Of a stretch of 64,000 nucleotides of DNA, positions 49,326-60,952 are shown piece by piece. The position numbers were made by a program, and so were the translations under genes. The notes beneath the pieces are model-generated. The model worked only from the letters and a program-made list of their open reading frames with translations. It was not told where the DNA came from and did no database searches. Each line of letters begins with the position of its first letter. Within the stretch, counting starts at the first letter, position 1. This DNA comes from Streptococcus mitis SK564 (lineage in GTDB: Bacteria > Bacillota > Bacilli > Lactobacillales > Streptococcaceae). Location: the NCBI RefSeq assembly GCF_000148525.1, contig NZ_AEDU01000007.1, forward strand, positions 62,001 through 126,000, in the 5' to 3' direction.

Positions 49326-50636
49326 ATGAGTATGTTTTTAGATACAGCCAAGATTAAGGTCAAGGCTGGTAATGGTGGTGATGGCATGGTTGCCTTTCGC
49401 CGTGAAAAATATGTCCCTAATGGCGGTCCTTGGGGCGGTGATGGTGGTCGTGGAGGCAATGTCGTCTTCGTTGTAGACGAAGGACTACGTACTCTCATGG
49501 ATTTCCGCTATAACCGTCATTTCAAGGCTGATTCTGGTGAAAAAGGAATGACCAAAGGGATGCATGGTCGTGGTGCAGAGGATCTCAGAGTTCGTGTTCC
49601 ACAAGGTACGACTGTGCGTGATGCGGAAACTGGCAAGGTCTTGACAGATTTGATTGAACATGGTCAAGAATTTATCGTTGCCCACGGTGGTCGTGGTGGA
49701 CGTGGAAACATCCGATTTGCGACACCAAAAAATCCTGCACCTGAAATCTCTGAAAATGGAGAACCAGGTCAGGAACGTGAGTTACAATTGGAACTAAAAA
49801 TCCTTGCAGATGTTGGTTTAGTGGGCTTCCCATCTGTTGGGAAATCAACCCTTTTAAGTGTTATCACATCTGCTAAACCTAAAATTGGTGCCTACCACTT
49901 TACGACCATTGTGCCAAATTTAGGTATGGTTCGTACTCAATCAGGTGACTCCTTTGCAGTAGCTGATTTACCAGGTTTGATTGAAGGTGCTAGTCAAGGT
50001 GTTGGTTTGGGAACCCAGTTCCTCCGCCATATCGAGCGTACACGTGTCATCCTTCACATCGTTGATATGTCAGCTAGCGAAGGACGTGATCCATATGAGG
50101 ACTACCTAGCGATCAATAAAGAGCTGGAGTCATACAATCTTCGCCTCATGGAGCGTCCACAGATTATTGTAGCCAATAAGATGGATATGCCTGAAAGTCA
50201 GGAAAATCTTGAAGAATTCAAGAAGAAATTAGCTGAAAATTACGATGAATTTGAAGAGCTACCAGCTATTTTCCCAATATCTGGTTTGACCAAGCAAGGT
50301 CTGGCTACACTTTTGGATGCTACAGCTGAATTGTTAGATAAGACACCAGAATTCTTACTATACGACGAGTCAGATATGGAAGAAGAAGCTTACTATGGCT
50401 TTGACGAGGAAGAGAAAGCATTTGAAATTAGTCGTGATGATGATGCAACATGGGTGCTTTCTGGTGAAAAACTCATGAAACTCTTCAATATGACCAACTT
50501 TGATCGTGACGAATCAGTCATGAAATTTGCCCGTCAATTACGTGGTATGGGTGTTGATGAAGCCCTTCGTGCGCGTGGTGCTAAAGATGGTGACTTGGTC
50601 CGCATTGGTAAATTTGAGTTTGAATTTGTAGACTAG
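49326..50636 (+). CDS. obg: GTPase Obg (CgtA)
   Basis: Ribosome-associated GTPase essential for 50S assembly. The 436-residue protein has the glycine-rich Obg fold (about residues 1-155, [20 protein letters not shown]), then the G domain with [11 protein letters not shown] near 165, DLPGLIEGA near 211 and NKMDMPES near 282. The OCT C-terminal domain follows (about 350-430). Confidence 0.98.
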   Translation: MSMFLDTAKIKVKAGNGGDGMVAFRREKYVPNGGPWGGDGGRGGNVVFVVDEGLRTLMDFRYNRHFKADSGEKGMTKGMHGRGAEDLRVRVPQGTTVRDAETGKVLTDLIEHGQEFIVAHGGRGGRGNIRFATPKNPAPEISENGEPGQERELQLELKILADVGLVGFPSVGKSTLLSVITSAKPKIGAYHFTTIVPNLGMVRTQSGDSFAVADLPGLIEGASQGVGLGTQFLRHIERTRVILHIVDMSASEGRDPYEDYLAINKELESYNLRLMERPQIIVANKMDMPESQENLEEFKKKLAENYDEFEELPAIFPISGLTKQGLATLLDATAELLDKTPEFLLYDESDMEEEAYYGFDEEEKAFEISRDDDATWVLSGEKLMKLFNMTNFDRDESVMKFARQLRGMGVDEALRARGAKDGDLVRIGKFEFEFVD

Positions 50637-50645
50637 GAGATTGGT

Positions 50646-50801
50646 ATGGGAGATAAACCGATATCTTTCCGAGATGCGGATGGCAATTTTGTTTCCGCCG
50701 CAGACGTTTGGAATGAAAAGAAATTGGAAGAACTATTTAATCGTCTCAATCCAAATCGTGCCTTGAGATTGGCACGAACTAAAAAAGACAATCCATCTTA
50801 A
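50646..50801 (+). CDS. 51-residue hypothetical protein after obg
   Basis: Starts at ATG 50646, nine bases after the obg stop, and ends at 50801: MGDKPISFRDADGNFVSAAD, followed by a basic, Leu/Arg/Asn-rich part (LEELFNRLNPNRALRLARTK). No known domain can be assigned. It lies in the obg operon and is followed by a terminator. It is preceded by GGAGATTGGT. Confidence 0.7.
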   Translation: MGDKPISFRDADGNFVSAADVWNEKKLEELFNRLNPNRALRLARTKKDNPS

Positions 50802-50863
50802 ATACGTAAGATAAAACTCCAATTATCAGTCAAGTTAACTGTAACAAATAGAAGCTAAGATCG

Positions 50864-50891
50864 AGAAAGGGCAAAATTTGTCCTTTCTTTT
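50864..50891 (+). terminator. terminator after the obg operon
   Basis: AGAAAGG/CCTTTCT with an extended CAAA/TTTG inner stem (50864-50888), then T-run. Confidence 0.8.
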
Positions 50892-51047
50892 CACTTATAA
50901 ATTATAATATATTGAAATGGAATATAAACAAATAGACTAGGAAATTCAAATTAAATGACTAACAAGGCTTTATAAGTCGTGTTGTCCTATTCTAGCTTCA
51001 AGACATTGTATTTTTTCTATTGAAAAAGAATTTTTTTACAAAAATAG
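50892..51047. other. AT-rich intergenic stretch, possible dispersed repeat remnant
   Basis: No coding frame was found. The stretch TTGAAATGGAATATAAACAA through CTATTCTAGCTTCAAG (about 50910-51010) reminds me of an intergenic sequence common in pneumococcal genomes, but I cannot place it in a named repeat family. Together with the flanking terminator and promoter it accounts for the 304-base gap. Confidence 0.3.
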
Positions 51048-51076
51048 TTGGTTATTTAGTTTATTTATGCTATAAT
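51048..51076 (+). promoter_or_regulatory. promoter of the amino-acid ABC operon
   Basis: TTGGTT (51048-51053), 17-base spacer, TGCTATAAT (51068-51076). The start codon is at 51106 after TAGGAGGTG. Confidence 0.7.
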
Positions 51077-51105
51077 AGGAGCAATTATTTTTAGGAGGTG
51101 TCAGC

Positions 51106-51747
51106 ATGTCTTATTTGTTTGAGATATTACCGAGTTTATTGAGCGGTGCAAGCATGACTTTACAGGTTTTTGTGCTGGTCTTGATTTTTTCTATTCCCTT
51201 GGGCGTTTTGATTGCCTTTGCCTTGCAAGTCCATTGGAAGCTCCTCCATCATCTGATTAACATTTATATCTGGATCATGCGAGGCACACCCTTGCTCTTG
51301 CAGTTGATCTTTATCTATTATGTGCTCCCAAGTATTGGGATCCGTTTGGACCGTCTTCCTGCGGCTATCATTGCCTTTGTTCTCAATTATGCGGCTTACT
51401 TTGCTGAAATCTTCCGTGGTGGGATTGATACTATCCCTAAAGGTCAATATGAGGCTGCTAAGGTCTTGAAGTTTACTCCCTTTGCCACAGTTCGCTACAT
51501 TATTTTGCCTCAGGTAACCAAGATTGTTCTTCCTAGTGTCTTTAATGAAGTCATGAGTTTGGTCAAGGATACTTCTCTGGTCTATGCTCTAGGAATTTCA
51601 GATCTTATCTTGGCTAGTCGAACAGCTGCCAACCGTGACGCTAGCCTGGTTCCCATGTTCTTGGCAGGAGCCATTTACTTGATTTTGATTGGGATTGTGA
51701 CCATTCTTGCCAAAAAAGTTGAGAAGAAGTACAGTTACTATAGATAG
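51106..51747 (+). CDS. amino-acid ABC transporter permease (HisM/GlnP type)
   Basis: A 213-residue permease with about five TM helices. The family loop near residue 100-150 is clear (AAYFAEIFRGGIDTIPKGQY), and the EAA-like motif is GQYEAAKVLKFTPFATVRYI. It is the first of three genes for a polar amino-acid importer, 9 bases before the ATPase gene. Confidence 0.9.
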   Translation: MSYLFEILPSLLSGASMTLQVFVLVLIFSIPLGVLIAFALQVHWKLLHHLINIYIWIMRGTPLLLQLIFIYYVLPSIGIRLDRLPAAIIAFVLNYAAYFAEIFRGGIDTIPKGQYEAAKVLKFTPFATVRYIILPQVTKIVLPSVFNEVMSLVKDTSLVYALGISDLILASRTAANRDASLVPMFLAGAIYLILIGIVTILAKKVEKKYSYYR

Positions 51748-51756
51748 GAGGCTGCA

Positions 51757-52386
51757 ATGTTAGAATTACGAAATATCAATAAGGGATTTGGTGAAAAGCA
51801 AATTTTATCTAATTTCAGTCTAAACATTCCTGAAAAGCAAATCCTAGCTATCGTTGGACCTTCTGGTGGAGGTAAAACAACTCTCTTACGTATGCTTGCG
51901 GGTCTTGAAACCATTGATTCAGGGCAAATCTTTTATAATGGAGAACCTTTAGAACTGGATGAATTGGAGAAGCGGAATTTATTGGGATTTGTATTCCAAG
52001 ATTTTCAACTTTTCCCTCATTTATCAGTTCTAGATAATTTGACTTTATCACCTGTGAAAACTATGGGAATGAAGCAGGAAGAGGCTGAGAAGAAGGCGCG
52101 TGGACTCTTGGAACAGTTAGGACTAGCAGGGCACGCAGATGCCTATCCTTTCTCATTATCTGGTGGGCAAAAGCAGCGGGTGGCCTTGGCGCGTGCTATG
52201 ATGATTGACCCAGAAATCATTGGCTACGATGAACCGACTTCGGCCCTAGATCCAGAATTACGCTTGGAAGTGGAAAAACTGATCTTGCAAAATAGGGAAC
52301 TTGGGATGACGCAGATTGTGGTTACCCACGATTTACAATTCGCTGAAAATATCGCGGATCAGATTCTCAAGGTTGAGCCCAAGTAG
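51757..52386 (+). CDS. amino-acid ABC transporter ATP-binding protein
   Basis: A 209-residue ATPase with Walker A VGPSGGGKTT near residue 33, signature LSGGQKQRVALARAM near 128, Walker B IIGYDEPTSALDPE near 155 and switch His in VTHDLQFAE. It is a GlnQ/HisP-type subunit of the same operon. Confidence 0.93.
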   Translation: MLELRNINKGFGEKQILSNFSLNIPEKQILAIVGPSGGGKTTLLRMLAGLETIDSGQIFYNGEPLELDELEKRNLLGFVFQDFQLFPHLSVLDNLTLSPVKTMGMKQEEAEKKARGLLEQLGLAGHADAYPFSLSGGQKQRVALARAMMIDPEIIGYDEPTSALDPELRLEVEKLILQNRELGMTQIVVTHDLQFAENIADQILKVEPK

Positions 52387-52395
52387 GAGGTGCCA

Positions 52396-53235
52396 ATGAC
52401 TAATAAGAAAATTACTTTAGTATTGGTTTCACTCCTGACTCTCTTTTTAACAGCTTGTACTCAGAAGGCTAGTGATCCAAAGCAAGATAACTGGAATAAG
52501 TATCAAGAGCAAGGTAGTATAACCATTGGTTTTGACAATACCTTTGTACCCATGGGATTTGAAGAAAAGAATGGCCAATATACAGGATTTGATATTGACT
52601 TAGCACAAGCAGTTTCTGAAAAATTAGGTTTTAAGGTTCAATTTCAACCAATCGACTGGGATATGAAGGAGACGGAACTGCAAAATGGGACTATTGATGC
52701 CATCTGGAATGGTTATTCTGCCACTAATGAACGCCGAGAGAAAGTTGCCTTTAGCATTCCATATATGGAAAATCAGCAAGTTCTGGTTGCGAAGAAAAGC
52801 CAGCAAATTCATTCAGTAGAGGAGATGAAGGATAAGGCCTTGGGTGCCCAAGCTGGGTCCTCTGGTTATCTTGACTTTGAGGCCCAGCCAGATTTATTGA
52901 AAAATCGTGTCAAAGACCAGAAGGCCAATCAGTACCAGAGTTTTAATGAGGCCTTGATTGACTTAAAGAATGATCGGATTGATGCCTTGTTGATTGACCG
53001 AGTGTATGCTAATTACTATCTTCAGTCTGAGGGGATATTAAATGACTATAATGTCTTTTCGGCTGGATTTGAAAGTGAATCCTTTGCAGTCGGAGTTAGA
53101 CCAGCTGACAAAAGATTACTACAAGCTTTAAACCAAGCCTTTATTGAACTATACCAAGAAGGAAAGTTCCAGGAAATCAGCCAAAAATGGTTTGGAGAAG
53201 ATGTAGCAACCAAAGAAGTGAAAAGTAGAGATTGA
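52396..53235 (+). CDS. amino-acid ABC transporter substrate-binding lipoprotein
   Basis: A 279-residue family-3 binding protein. The lipobox LTAC puts the lipidated Cys at residue 21. GFDNTFVPMGFEEKNGQYTG and GFDIDLAQAVSEKLGF follow the family pattern. The ATG at 52396 follows AGGAGGTGCC. The ligand is a polar amino acid by family, but which one cannot be read. Confidence 0.9.
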   Translation: MTNKKITLVLVSLLTLFLTACTQKASDPKQDNWNKYQEQGSITIGFDNTFVPMGFEEKNGQYTGFDIDLAQAVSEKLGFKVQFQPIDWDMKETELQNGTIDAIWNGYSATNERREKVAFSIPYMENQQVLVAKKSQQIHSVEEMKDKALGAQAGSSGYLDFEAQPDLLKNRVKDQKANQYQSFNEALIDLKNDRIDALLIDRVYANYYLQSEGILNDYNVFSAGFESESFAVGVRPADKRLLQALNQAFIELYQEGKFQEISQKWFGEDVATKEVKSRD

Positions 53236-53258
53236 GTTTTTACTCAGTCTTTTTTTTT
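53230..53258 (+). terminator. terminator after the amino-acid ABC operon
   Basis: GATTGAGT/ACTCAGTC (53230-53237 and 53242-53249) followed by nine T. Confidence 0.85.
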
Positions 53259-53263
53259 GCATC

Positions 53264-53292
53264 AAAAAATCCTCTGGCAAGAACCAGAGGAT
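53264..53292 (-). terminator. terminator after lysS
   Basis: On the minus strand ATCCTCTGG / CCAGAGGAT is followed by a T-run (plus-strand A-run 53264-53268). Confidence 0.85.
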
Positions 53293-53298
53293 AAGAAT

Positions 53299-54798
<1,500 letters not shown>

Positions 54799-54847
54799 CT
54801 AGTTTTACTCAAAATTGAATACGATGAGTCATTTTTGCGATACTCCC

Positions 54848-54856
54848 ATTTTATCA
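54848..54856 (-). promoter_or_regulatory. extended -10 promoter of lysS
   Basis: On the minus strand TGATAAAAT reads across 54856-54848, with the hexamer at 54853-54848. Confidence 0.55.
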
Positions 54857-54892
54857 TAAATAAGCAAGAAATTCACGGATAATCTTTCAAAA

Positions 54893-54924
54893 CTAAAAAG
54901 AACTTGACGCTAAAATCAAGTTCT
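54893..54924 (-). terminator. terminator after the gpmB-like gene
   Basis: On the minus strand AGAACTTGA (54924-54916) / TCAAGTTCT (54907-54899) is followed by a T-run. Confidence 0.85.
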
Positions 54925-54925
54925 G

Positions 54926-55543
54926 TTATTGATAGGAAGTATCATTCCAAGTATCGAGAGTGAATGTTTCAAAATCATGGGTTTCTAGAATGGTTAGGCT
55001 GGCATTTGCTAGACCGCCATCTTTACGAAGAAGTGGTTCTTTATAACCTAGAAGAGTACGAAGACTGGCAGTAAGATTAGCACCGTGACCGACAATTAGA
55101 ATACGCTCAGCAGGACTATCTTTTAATGATTTGATAAATTGGATGGTCCGTTGCGTGGTGCTATAGAGGGATTCAGCTCTGAACATTTGAGTGTCAAACT
55201 TGGCAAGATTAGATCGGAAAGCCTGGATTTGTTGCGGGTAAATAGCTTCCAAGGTTGCAATTTTCAAACCTTCTAACTTCCCAAGTTGCCATTCACGGAG
55301 ATTAGGGACACTTTTTAAAGGACAGGACACCTTGAGTTGACTTTGGATAATCTCGGCAGATCTGATCGCTCGAGGTAAATCACTTGAATAAATCTGATTA
55401 AAAGGAATTTCCTTGAGATACTGGCCAAGTTGTTTTAGGGTTTCAATGGATTCAGGAAGAAGGGGGGAATCTCCACTAGCACCTTGAAAACGACCTTCTT
55501 GGTTCCAGACAGTACGACCGTGGCGGACAAAGTAGAGTTTCAT
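54926..55543 (-). CDS. histidine phosphatase family protein (phosphoglycerate mutase-like)
   Basis: A 205-residue histidine-phosphatase-fold protein annotated as phosphoglycerate mutase in relatives, though its real substrate is unknown. The catalytic motif LYFVRHGRTVWNQEGRFQG is at the N-terminus, and the second catalytic His is in ILIVGHGAN near residue 150. The start overlaps the ybaK stop by one base. Confidence 0.87.
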   Translation of the reverse strand: MKLYFVRHGRTVWNQEGRFQGASGDSPLLPESIETLKQLGQYLKEIPFNQIYSSDLPRAIRSAEIIQSQLKVSCPLKSVPNLREWQLGKLEGLKIATLEAIYPQQIQAFRSNLAKFDTQMFRAESLYSTTQRTIQFIKSLKDSPAERILIVGHGANLTASLRTLLGYKEPLLRKDGGLANASLTILETHDFETFTLDTWNDTSYQ

Positions 55544-56025
55544 TACTTGCTGTCCTCCAAGATATCTGCAAAGTCAGCTTTTACAAAGTTAGCCAAGTCT
55601 TGTGGCGCGACGATAATGCTGTGACCGACCTCGCCTGCAGAGACAATCATTTGATCCAAGTCTAGGGCGTTTTTATCGATAAAAATGGGGTAATTGTGTT
55701 TCTGACGAATTCCGACAGGATTATTAGCTCCATGAATGTAACCTGTTGTTTTTTCCAAGTCCTTTTGTGGAATCATGCTCACTTTTTTATTGCCAGAAAT
55801 TTTGGCTAGTTTCTTTTCCGACAAGTGTTGAGTGATAGGGACAATTCCGATAATCGGTCCTGTCTTGTCTCCTAAAAGAGCCAAGGTTTTGAAAATCTGA
55901 TTTCGTTCATAACCTTGAGGAAGCTCTCCTTCCAGGGCATTGATTTGAATCCCCTGATGTGGGATACCTGCTTTAGACAGAATTTGTTCTACCAATGTTT
56001 TTTTGATTTTAACTTTTTTTGCCAT
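55543..56025 (-). CDS. ybaK: YbaK-type Cys-tRNA(Pro) deacylase (EbsC-like)
   Basis: A 160-residue editing-domain protein of the YbaK/EbsC family, which removes cysteine mis-charged on tRNA-Pro. Family residues are in TTGYIHGANNPVGIRQKHNY near residue 90 and the C-terminal SAGEVGHSIIVAPQDLANFV. The stop overlaps the gpmB-like start, and its start adjoins the DUF368 stop. Confidence 0.88.
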   Translation of the reverse strand: MAKKVKIKKTLVEQILSKAGIPHQGIQINALEGELPQGYERNQIFKTLALLGDKTGPIIGIVPITQHLSEKKLAKISGNKKVSMIPQKDLEKTTGYIHGANNPVGIRQKHNYPIFIDKNALDLDQMIVSAGEVGHSIIVAPQDLANFVKADFADILEDSK

Positions 56026-56867
56026 TATTTATACTTATCCTCCAATTGGCTCATCCAAATACCAAGCCAGATTCCCAGTGCAAAGAAGAAGGCGATGATG
56101 ACATACCCAACAAGAGAAAGGCCAGTGTATTGGATACTTTCAGCGTTTCCTGCATTTGGAATCAAGATCAAAAGAGTACTTGATAAGACGATTCCGATGA
56201 TGAAATGATAGACGCGTGAGTGGTAGTTGTTTAAGGCATAATCCATCAATTTTGAAAAAATGATGAGAGTTGCACCTGCCCCGATTCCAATCGGGAAGAA
56301 AGTTCCCAAGAGGTCAAAGGTTTTAAAACCTGTCAACATAGGAGCATAGAGGCCCAAAATCAAAAGTAGATTTGATGGGCTGAGGCCAGGTACCAATACA
56401 CCAAGAGCCAGCAGTGCACCAGCTAGGACGAAATTAAGAAAGCTAGCACTTAAGGTTCCAACGACAAAATTTAAGGCATAGAGACCTAGTCCAGAAATGA
56501 TAAAGGTTGTCCAGAACCAAGCCAAATCAATCTTGTCTCTGTCAGATTCTCGAGTTGATTCTTTGAGGAGGCTAGGAACCGTACCAATGATGGCACCCGC
56601 AAAGCTCCATAAGACAAAGACCTGATAATTTTCAAGCAGGTATTCAATCGGGTAAGAAAATAGGCCAATTCCCAGAAGCATACCGATGGCAACTGGAATA
56701 AAGTACAAAACATTTTCTTTAAAGTCTTTAAAAGGGTGGGCAAGAAAGCCAATCATCCGTTCATAAATTCCTAAGATTGCTGCTAGAACCCCTCCGGAAA
56801 TTCCCGGTAAGATAAATCCAAGAGCAATCACAATCCCTTTAATAATGCGCGCTAACCATGAGAGCAT
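56025..56867 (-). CDS. DUF368 membrane protein, candidate polyprenyl-phosphate translocase
   Basis: A 280-residue protein with about eight TM helices, of the DUF368 family. The family contains transporters (PopT) that return undecaprenyl phosphate across the membrane, an inference here from family only. It opens MLSWLARIIKGIVIALGFIL, and GISGGVLAAILGIYERMI near residue 23 and LVPGLSPSNLLLILGLY near 165 form the repeated SPG-type motif. It is the first gene of the minus-strand operon DUF368-ybaK-gpmB-like. Confidence 0.85.
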   Translation of the reverse strand: MLSWLARIIKGIVIALGFILPGISGGVLAAILGIYERMIGFLAHPFKDFKENVLYFIPVAIGMLLGIGLFSYPIEYLLENYQVFVLWSFAGAIIGTVPSLLKESTRESDRDKIDLAWFWTTFIISGLGLYALNFVVGTLSASFLNFVLAGALLALGVLVPGLSPSNLLLILGLYAPMLTGFKTFDLLGTFFPIGIGAGATLIIFSKLMDYALNNYHSRVYHFIIGIVLSSTLLILIPNAGNAESIQYTGLSLVGYVIIAFFFALGIWLGIWMSQLEDKYK

Positions 56868-56909
56868 ATAGTTCCTCCAACTATTTCTATTTCAAAAAAT
56901 CCTTACTAT

Positions 56910-56918
56910 ATTGTATCA
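56910..56918 (-). promoter_or_regulatory. extended -10 promoter of the DUF368 operon
   Basis: On the minus strand TGATACAAT reads across 56918-56910, 43 bases before the DUF368 start. Confidence 0.55.
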
Positions 56919-56936
56919 CAATCAAACACAAAAAGA

Positions 56937-56963
56937 AAAAGCAAATGATAAACAAATGCTTTT
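56937..56963 (-). terminator. terminator after the GH25 gene
   Basis: On the minus strand AAAAGCA with TGCTTTT forms the outer stem, and T-rich sequence follows. Confidence 0.65.
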
Positions 56964-57762
56964 AAGGTTTTAAAAAGATTTTTCTAAAGGTTTCTTCTTT
57001 GTTTTTTAAGGGAGAGATAACGTTGATATCCAAATCGTGGTCAAAGCCGGCAATTTTTCCTTTAGATGTGTATTGGTGAATATCATAATCTAAGTCAGTT
57101 TTAGGACTGCTCTCCAAAAATCCTGAGTTAGAGCCGTAGGACGGAATCCAAACAGAGGTAAACTTGCCTGTATCAATACTATGTTCTTCCATGAAATAGA
57201 CCCCAACGTAGATTCCGATGTTTTTAGCACCTAGTGATGCTAGTTTTGCTCGAAAGGCTTCAACACCCTCGTTCATATTGGACATGGTTTTGTCTTCTAC
57301 GTCTAGCCAGTAGTAACTAGGGCTGTAAGGAGAGGCTGCATTGTAGAAAACCTCAGCGGCTTTTTCCATTTCTTGGACACTTTTTCCAGCTACATAAGCG
57401 TAGACAGCAACTGGGACATTCCGCTTTTGAAGTTCAGTGATATGACTCTTATAGGCCTTGTCTATTCCATTGATAAAGGAAGCATCATTTTCTTTTGTCG
57501 TTTGAGCACCACTGTGAACACGAACAATAGCGCCTGAAATATTTTGTGAGAGGGCGTCGTAGTTGATTTCCTCAGGACGCTGCCAGCCAGAGAGGTCAAT
57601 AATCGGTTTGTCTAAGTGTTTCAAAGCCTGTGCTTCAATCTGTGCTATATTGGATTTTGTTTTAAACGATTGGTTGTCATTAAGTGGGCGATTGATGATT
57701 AAAATGAAAATTATAATCCCAAAAAAACTAAATAAAATAAGTGGATGAATTTGTTTTCTCAT
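56962..57762 (-). CDS. membrane-anchored GH25 lysozyme-family protein
   Basis: A 266-residue protein with one N-terminal TM helix (residues about 8-25) and a GH25 (muramidase) domain. The N-terminal catalytic-site region is IIDLSGWQRPEEINYDALSQ near residue 55, and the acid pair is in YYWLDVEDKTMSN near residue 152. It lacks choline-binding repeats, unlike pneumococcal LytC. It stands alone on the minus strand, and its short upstream region shares the gap with the glmU promoter. Confidence 0.88.
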   Translation of the reverse strand: MRKQIHPLILFSFFGIIIFILIINRPLNDNQSFKTKSNIAQIEAQALKHLDKPIIDLSGWQRPEEINYDALSQNISGAIVRVHSGAQTTKENDASFINGIDKAYKSHITELQKRNVPVAVYAYVAGKSVQEMEKAAEVFYNAASPYSPSYYWLDVEDKTMSNMNEGVEAFRAKLASLGAKNIGIYVGVYFMEEHSIDTGKFTSVWIPSYGSNSGFLESSPKTDLDYDIHQYTSKGKIAGFDHDLDINVISPLKNKEETFRKIFLKP

Positions 57763-57866
57763 ATCTCATAATTTTACCCTAAAAATGAAAAAAAATCAAA
57801 AAAAATGGGTTAAGGAAAGGACTTTGGAGCATTTTTTCATTCAAGGGCGCGGAATGATTTGAAATA

Positions 57867-57875
57867 TGGTATAAT
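57867..57875 (+). promoter_or_regulatory. extended -10 promoter of the glmU operon
   Basis: TGGTATAAT (57867-57875), 32 bases before the glmU ATG. No good -35 was found. Confidence 0.65.
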
Positions 57876-57891
57876 AAAAGGGAATTTCTAG

Positions 57892-59286
<1,395 letters not shown>

Positions 59287-59295
59287 GAGCTTATC

Positions 59296-59841
59296 ATGGA
59301 ATTTGAAGAAAAAACACTTAGCAGAAAAGAAATCTATCAAGGACCAATATTTAAACTGGTACAAGATCAGGTTGAATTGCCAGAAGGCAAGGGAACTGCC
59401 CAACGTGATTTGATTTTCCACAATGGAGCTGTCTGTGTTTTAGCTGTAACCGATGAACAAAAACTCATCTTGGTCAAGCAGTACCGTAAGGCTATCGAGG
59501 CTGTCTCTTACGAAATTCCAGCTGGAAAATTGGAAGTAGGAGAAAATATAGACCCTGTAGCAGCAGCCCTTCGTGAATTAGAGGAAGAAACAGCCTATAC
59601 AGGGAAGTTAGAACTTTTGTATGACTTTTATTCAGCTATTGGCTTTTGTAATGAAAAGTTAAAACTATACCTAGCGAGTGACTTGACAAAGGTTGAAAAT
59701 CCGCGTCCTCAGGATGAAGATGAAACCTTGGAAGTCCTTGAAGTGAGCTTAGAAGAAGCCAAGGAATTAATCCAATCAGGTCATATCTGTGATGCCAAGA
59801 CAATTATGGCTGTTCAATATTGGGAATTGCACAAAAAATAG
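59296..59841 (+). CDS. Nudix hydrolase, ADP-ribose pyrophosphatase-like
   Basis: A 181-residue Nudix protein of the NudF/ADP-ribose pyrophosphatase class. [19 protein letters not shown] and [11 protein letters not shown] precede the RELEEET core (residues about 96-102). The spacing from the GE glutamate to the REL motif is nine residues (NIDPVAAAL) instead of the usual seven. It is 9 bases after glmU. Confidence 0.9.
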   Translation: MEFEEKTLSRKEIYQGPIFKLVQDQVELPEGKGTAQRDLIFHNGAVCVLAVTDEQKLILVKQYRKAIEAVSYEIPAGKLEVGENIDPVAAALRELEEETAYTGKLELLYDFYSAIGFCNEKLKLYLASDLTKVENPRPQDEDETLEVLEVSLEEAKELIQSGHICDAKTIMAVQYWELHKK

Positions 59842-59852
59842 AGGAGGTCAGT

Positions 59853-60167
59853 ATGGGTAAACCTTTATTAACGGATGAAATGATTGAAAGAGCTAATAGA
59901 GGCGAAAAAATTTCAGGTCCCCCTTTGCTAGATGATAATGAGGAGACCAAGATTTTACCAACCTCTTCTTCCCGTTTTGGTTATGCCAATCCTAAGGAAC
60001 ATGGTTTTAGCCAGGAAACCTTGAAGATTCAGGTCGAACCGTCTATTCATAAAAGCCGTCGCATTGAAAATACCAAGAGAAATGTCTTCAATTCTAAGTT
60101 GAATAAGATTTTATTTGCAGTCATCTTTCTCTTGATTTTGCTTGTTTTAGCAATGAAACTTTTGTAA
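59853..60167 (+). CDS. macP: PBP2a activator MacP
   Basis: A 104-residue membrane protein. In pneumococcus MacP activates the class A penicillin-binding protein PBP2a and is phosphorylated by StkP on Thr32. Here residue 32 is a Thr within DNEETKIL, matching that site. One C-terminal TM helix (residues about 85-104) gives the expected topology, with a cytoplasmic N-terminus. The ATG at 59853 follows GAGGAGGTCAGT. The longer frame from 59820 overlaps the Nudix gene and is not used. Confidence 0.93.
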   Translation: MGKPLLTDEMIERANRGEKISGPPLLDDNEETKILPTSSSRFGYANPKEHGFSQETLKIQVEPSIHKSRRIENTKRNVFNSKLNKILFAVIFLLILLVLAMKLL

Positions 60168-60183
60168 TCGAAAAGGAAGTGAA

Positions 60184-60876
60184 ATGAAAATAGGAATTAT
60201 TGCGGCTATGCCAGAAGAACTGGCTTATCTGGTTCAGCATTTAGACAATGCCCAAGAGCAAGTTGTTTTGGGGAATACTTATCATACAGGAACCATTGCC
60301 TCGCATGAAGTCGTTCTTGTAGAAAGTGGAATTGGTAAGGTCATGTCTGCTATGAGTGTGGCGATTTTGGCTGATCATTTTCAAGTGGATGCTCTTATTA
60401 ATACGGGTTCAGCTGGGGCAGTAGCAGAAGGTATCGCTGTTGGGGATGTCGTGATTGCTGACAAATTAGCCTATCATGATGTGGATGTCACAGCTTTTGG
60501 TTATGCTTATGGACAAATGGCGCAACAACCACTTTATTTCGAATCAGATAAAACCTTTGTCACTAAAATCCAAGAGAGTTTATCTCAACTGGATCAAAAC
60601 TGGCATCTTGGTTTGATTGCTACAGGAGATAGTTTTGTTGCAGGAAATGATAAGATAGAAGCGATTAAGTCTCATTTCCCAGATGTTTTAGCCGTGGAGA
60701 TGGAGGGGGCAGCGATTGCTCAGGCAGCGCATGCCCTTAATCTTCCAGTTTTAGTTATCCGAGCTATGAGTGACAATGCCAACCATGAAGCAAACATCTC
60801 TTTTGATGAGTTTATTATCGAAGCTGGACGTCGCTCTGCCCAAGTCTTATTAGCCTTTTTGAAGGCTTTAGATTAA
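60184..60876 (+). CDS. mtnN: 5'-methylthioadenosine/S-adenosylhomocysteine nucleosidase
   Basis: Cleaves methylthioadenosine and S-adenosylhomocysteine (Pfs), and feeds autoinducer-2 synthesis with LuxS. The 230-residue protein opens KIGIIAAMPEELAYLVQHLD, has INTGSAGAV near residue 77, VEMEGAAIAQAAH near 172 and the catalytic Asp in RAMSDNANHEANISFDEF near 200. It lies 16 bases after macP. Confidence 0.96.
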   Translation: MKIGIIAAMPEELAYLVQHLDNAQEQVVLGNTYHTGTIASHEVVLVESGIGKVMSAMSVAILADHFQVDALINTGSAGAVAEGIAVGDVVIADKLAYHDVDVTAFGYAYGQMAQQPLYFESDKTFVTKIQESLSQLDQNWHLGLIATGDSFVAGNDKIEAIKSHFPDVLAVEMEGAAIAQAAHALNLPVLVIRAMSDNANHEANISFDEFIIEAGRRSAQVLLAFLKALD

Positions 60877-60884
60877 GCGGAAAT

Positions 60885-60913
60885 TTGACAGTTTATCTAG
60901 CTTATGATAAGAT
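60885..60913 (+). promoter_or_regulatory. promoter of rocS
   Basis: TTGACA (60885-60890), 17-base spacer, TAAGAT (60908-60913) with TG at 60905-60906. The start codon is at 60953. Confidence 0.75.
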
Positions 60914-60952
60914 TTAAATAAAGAAAAGCTAGAAAACGTTTCAGAGGATATT

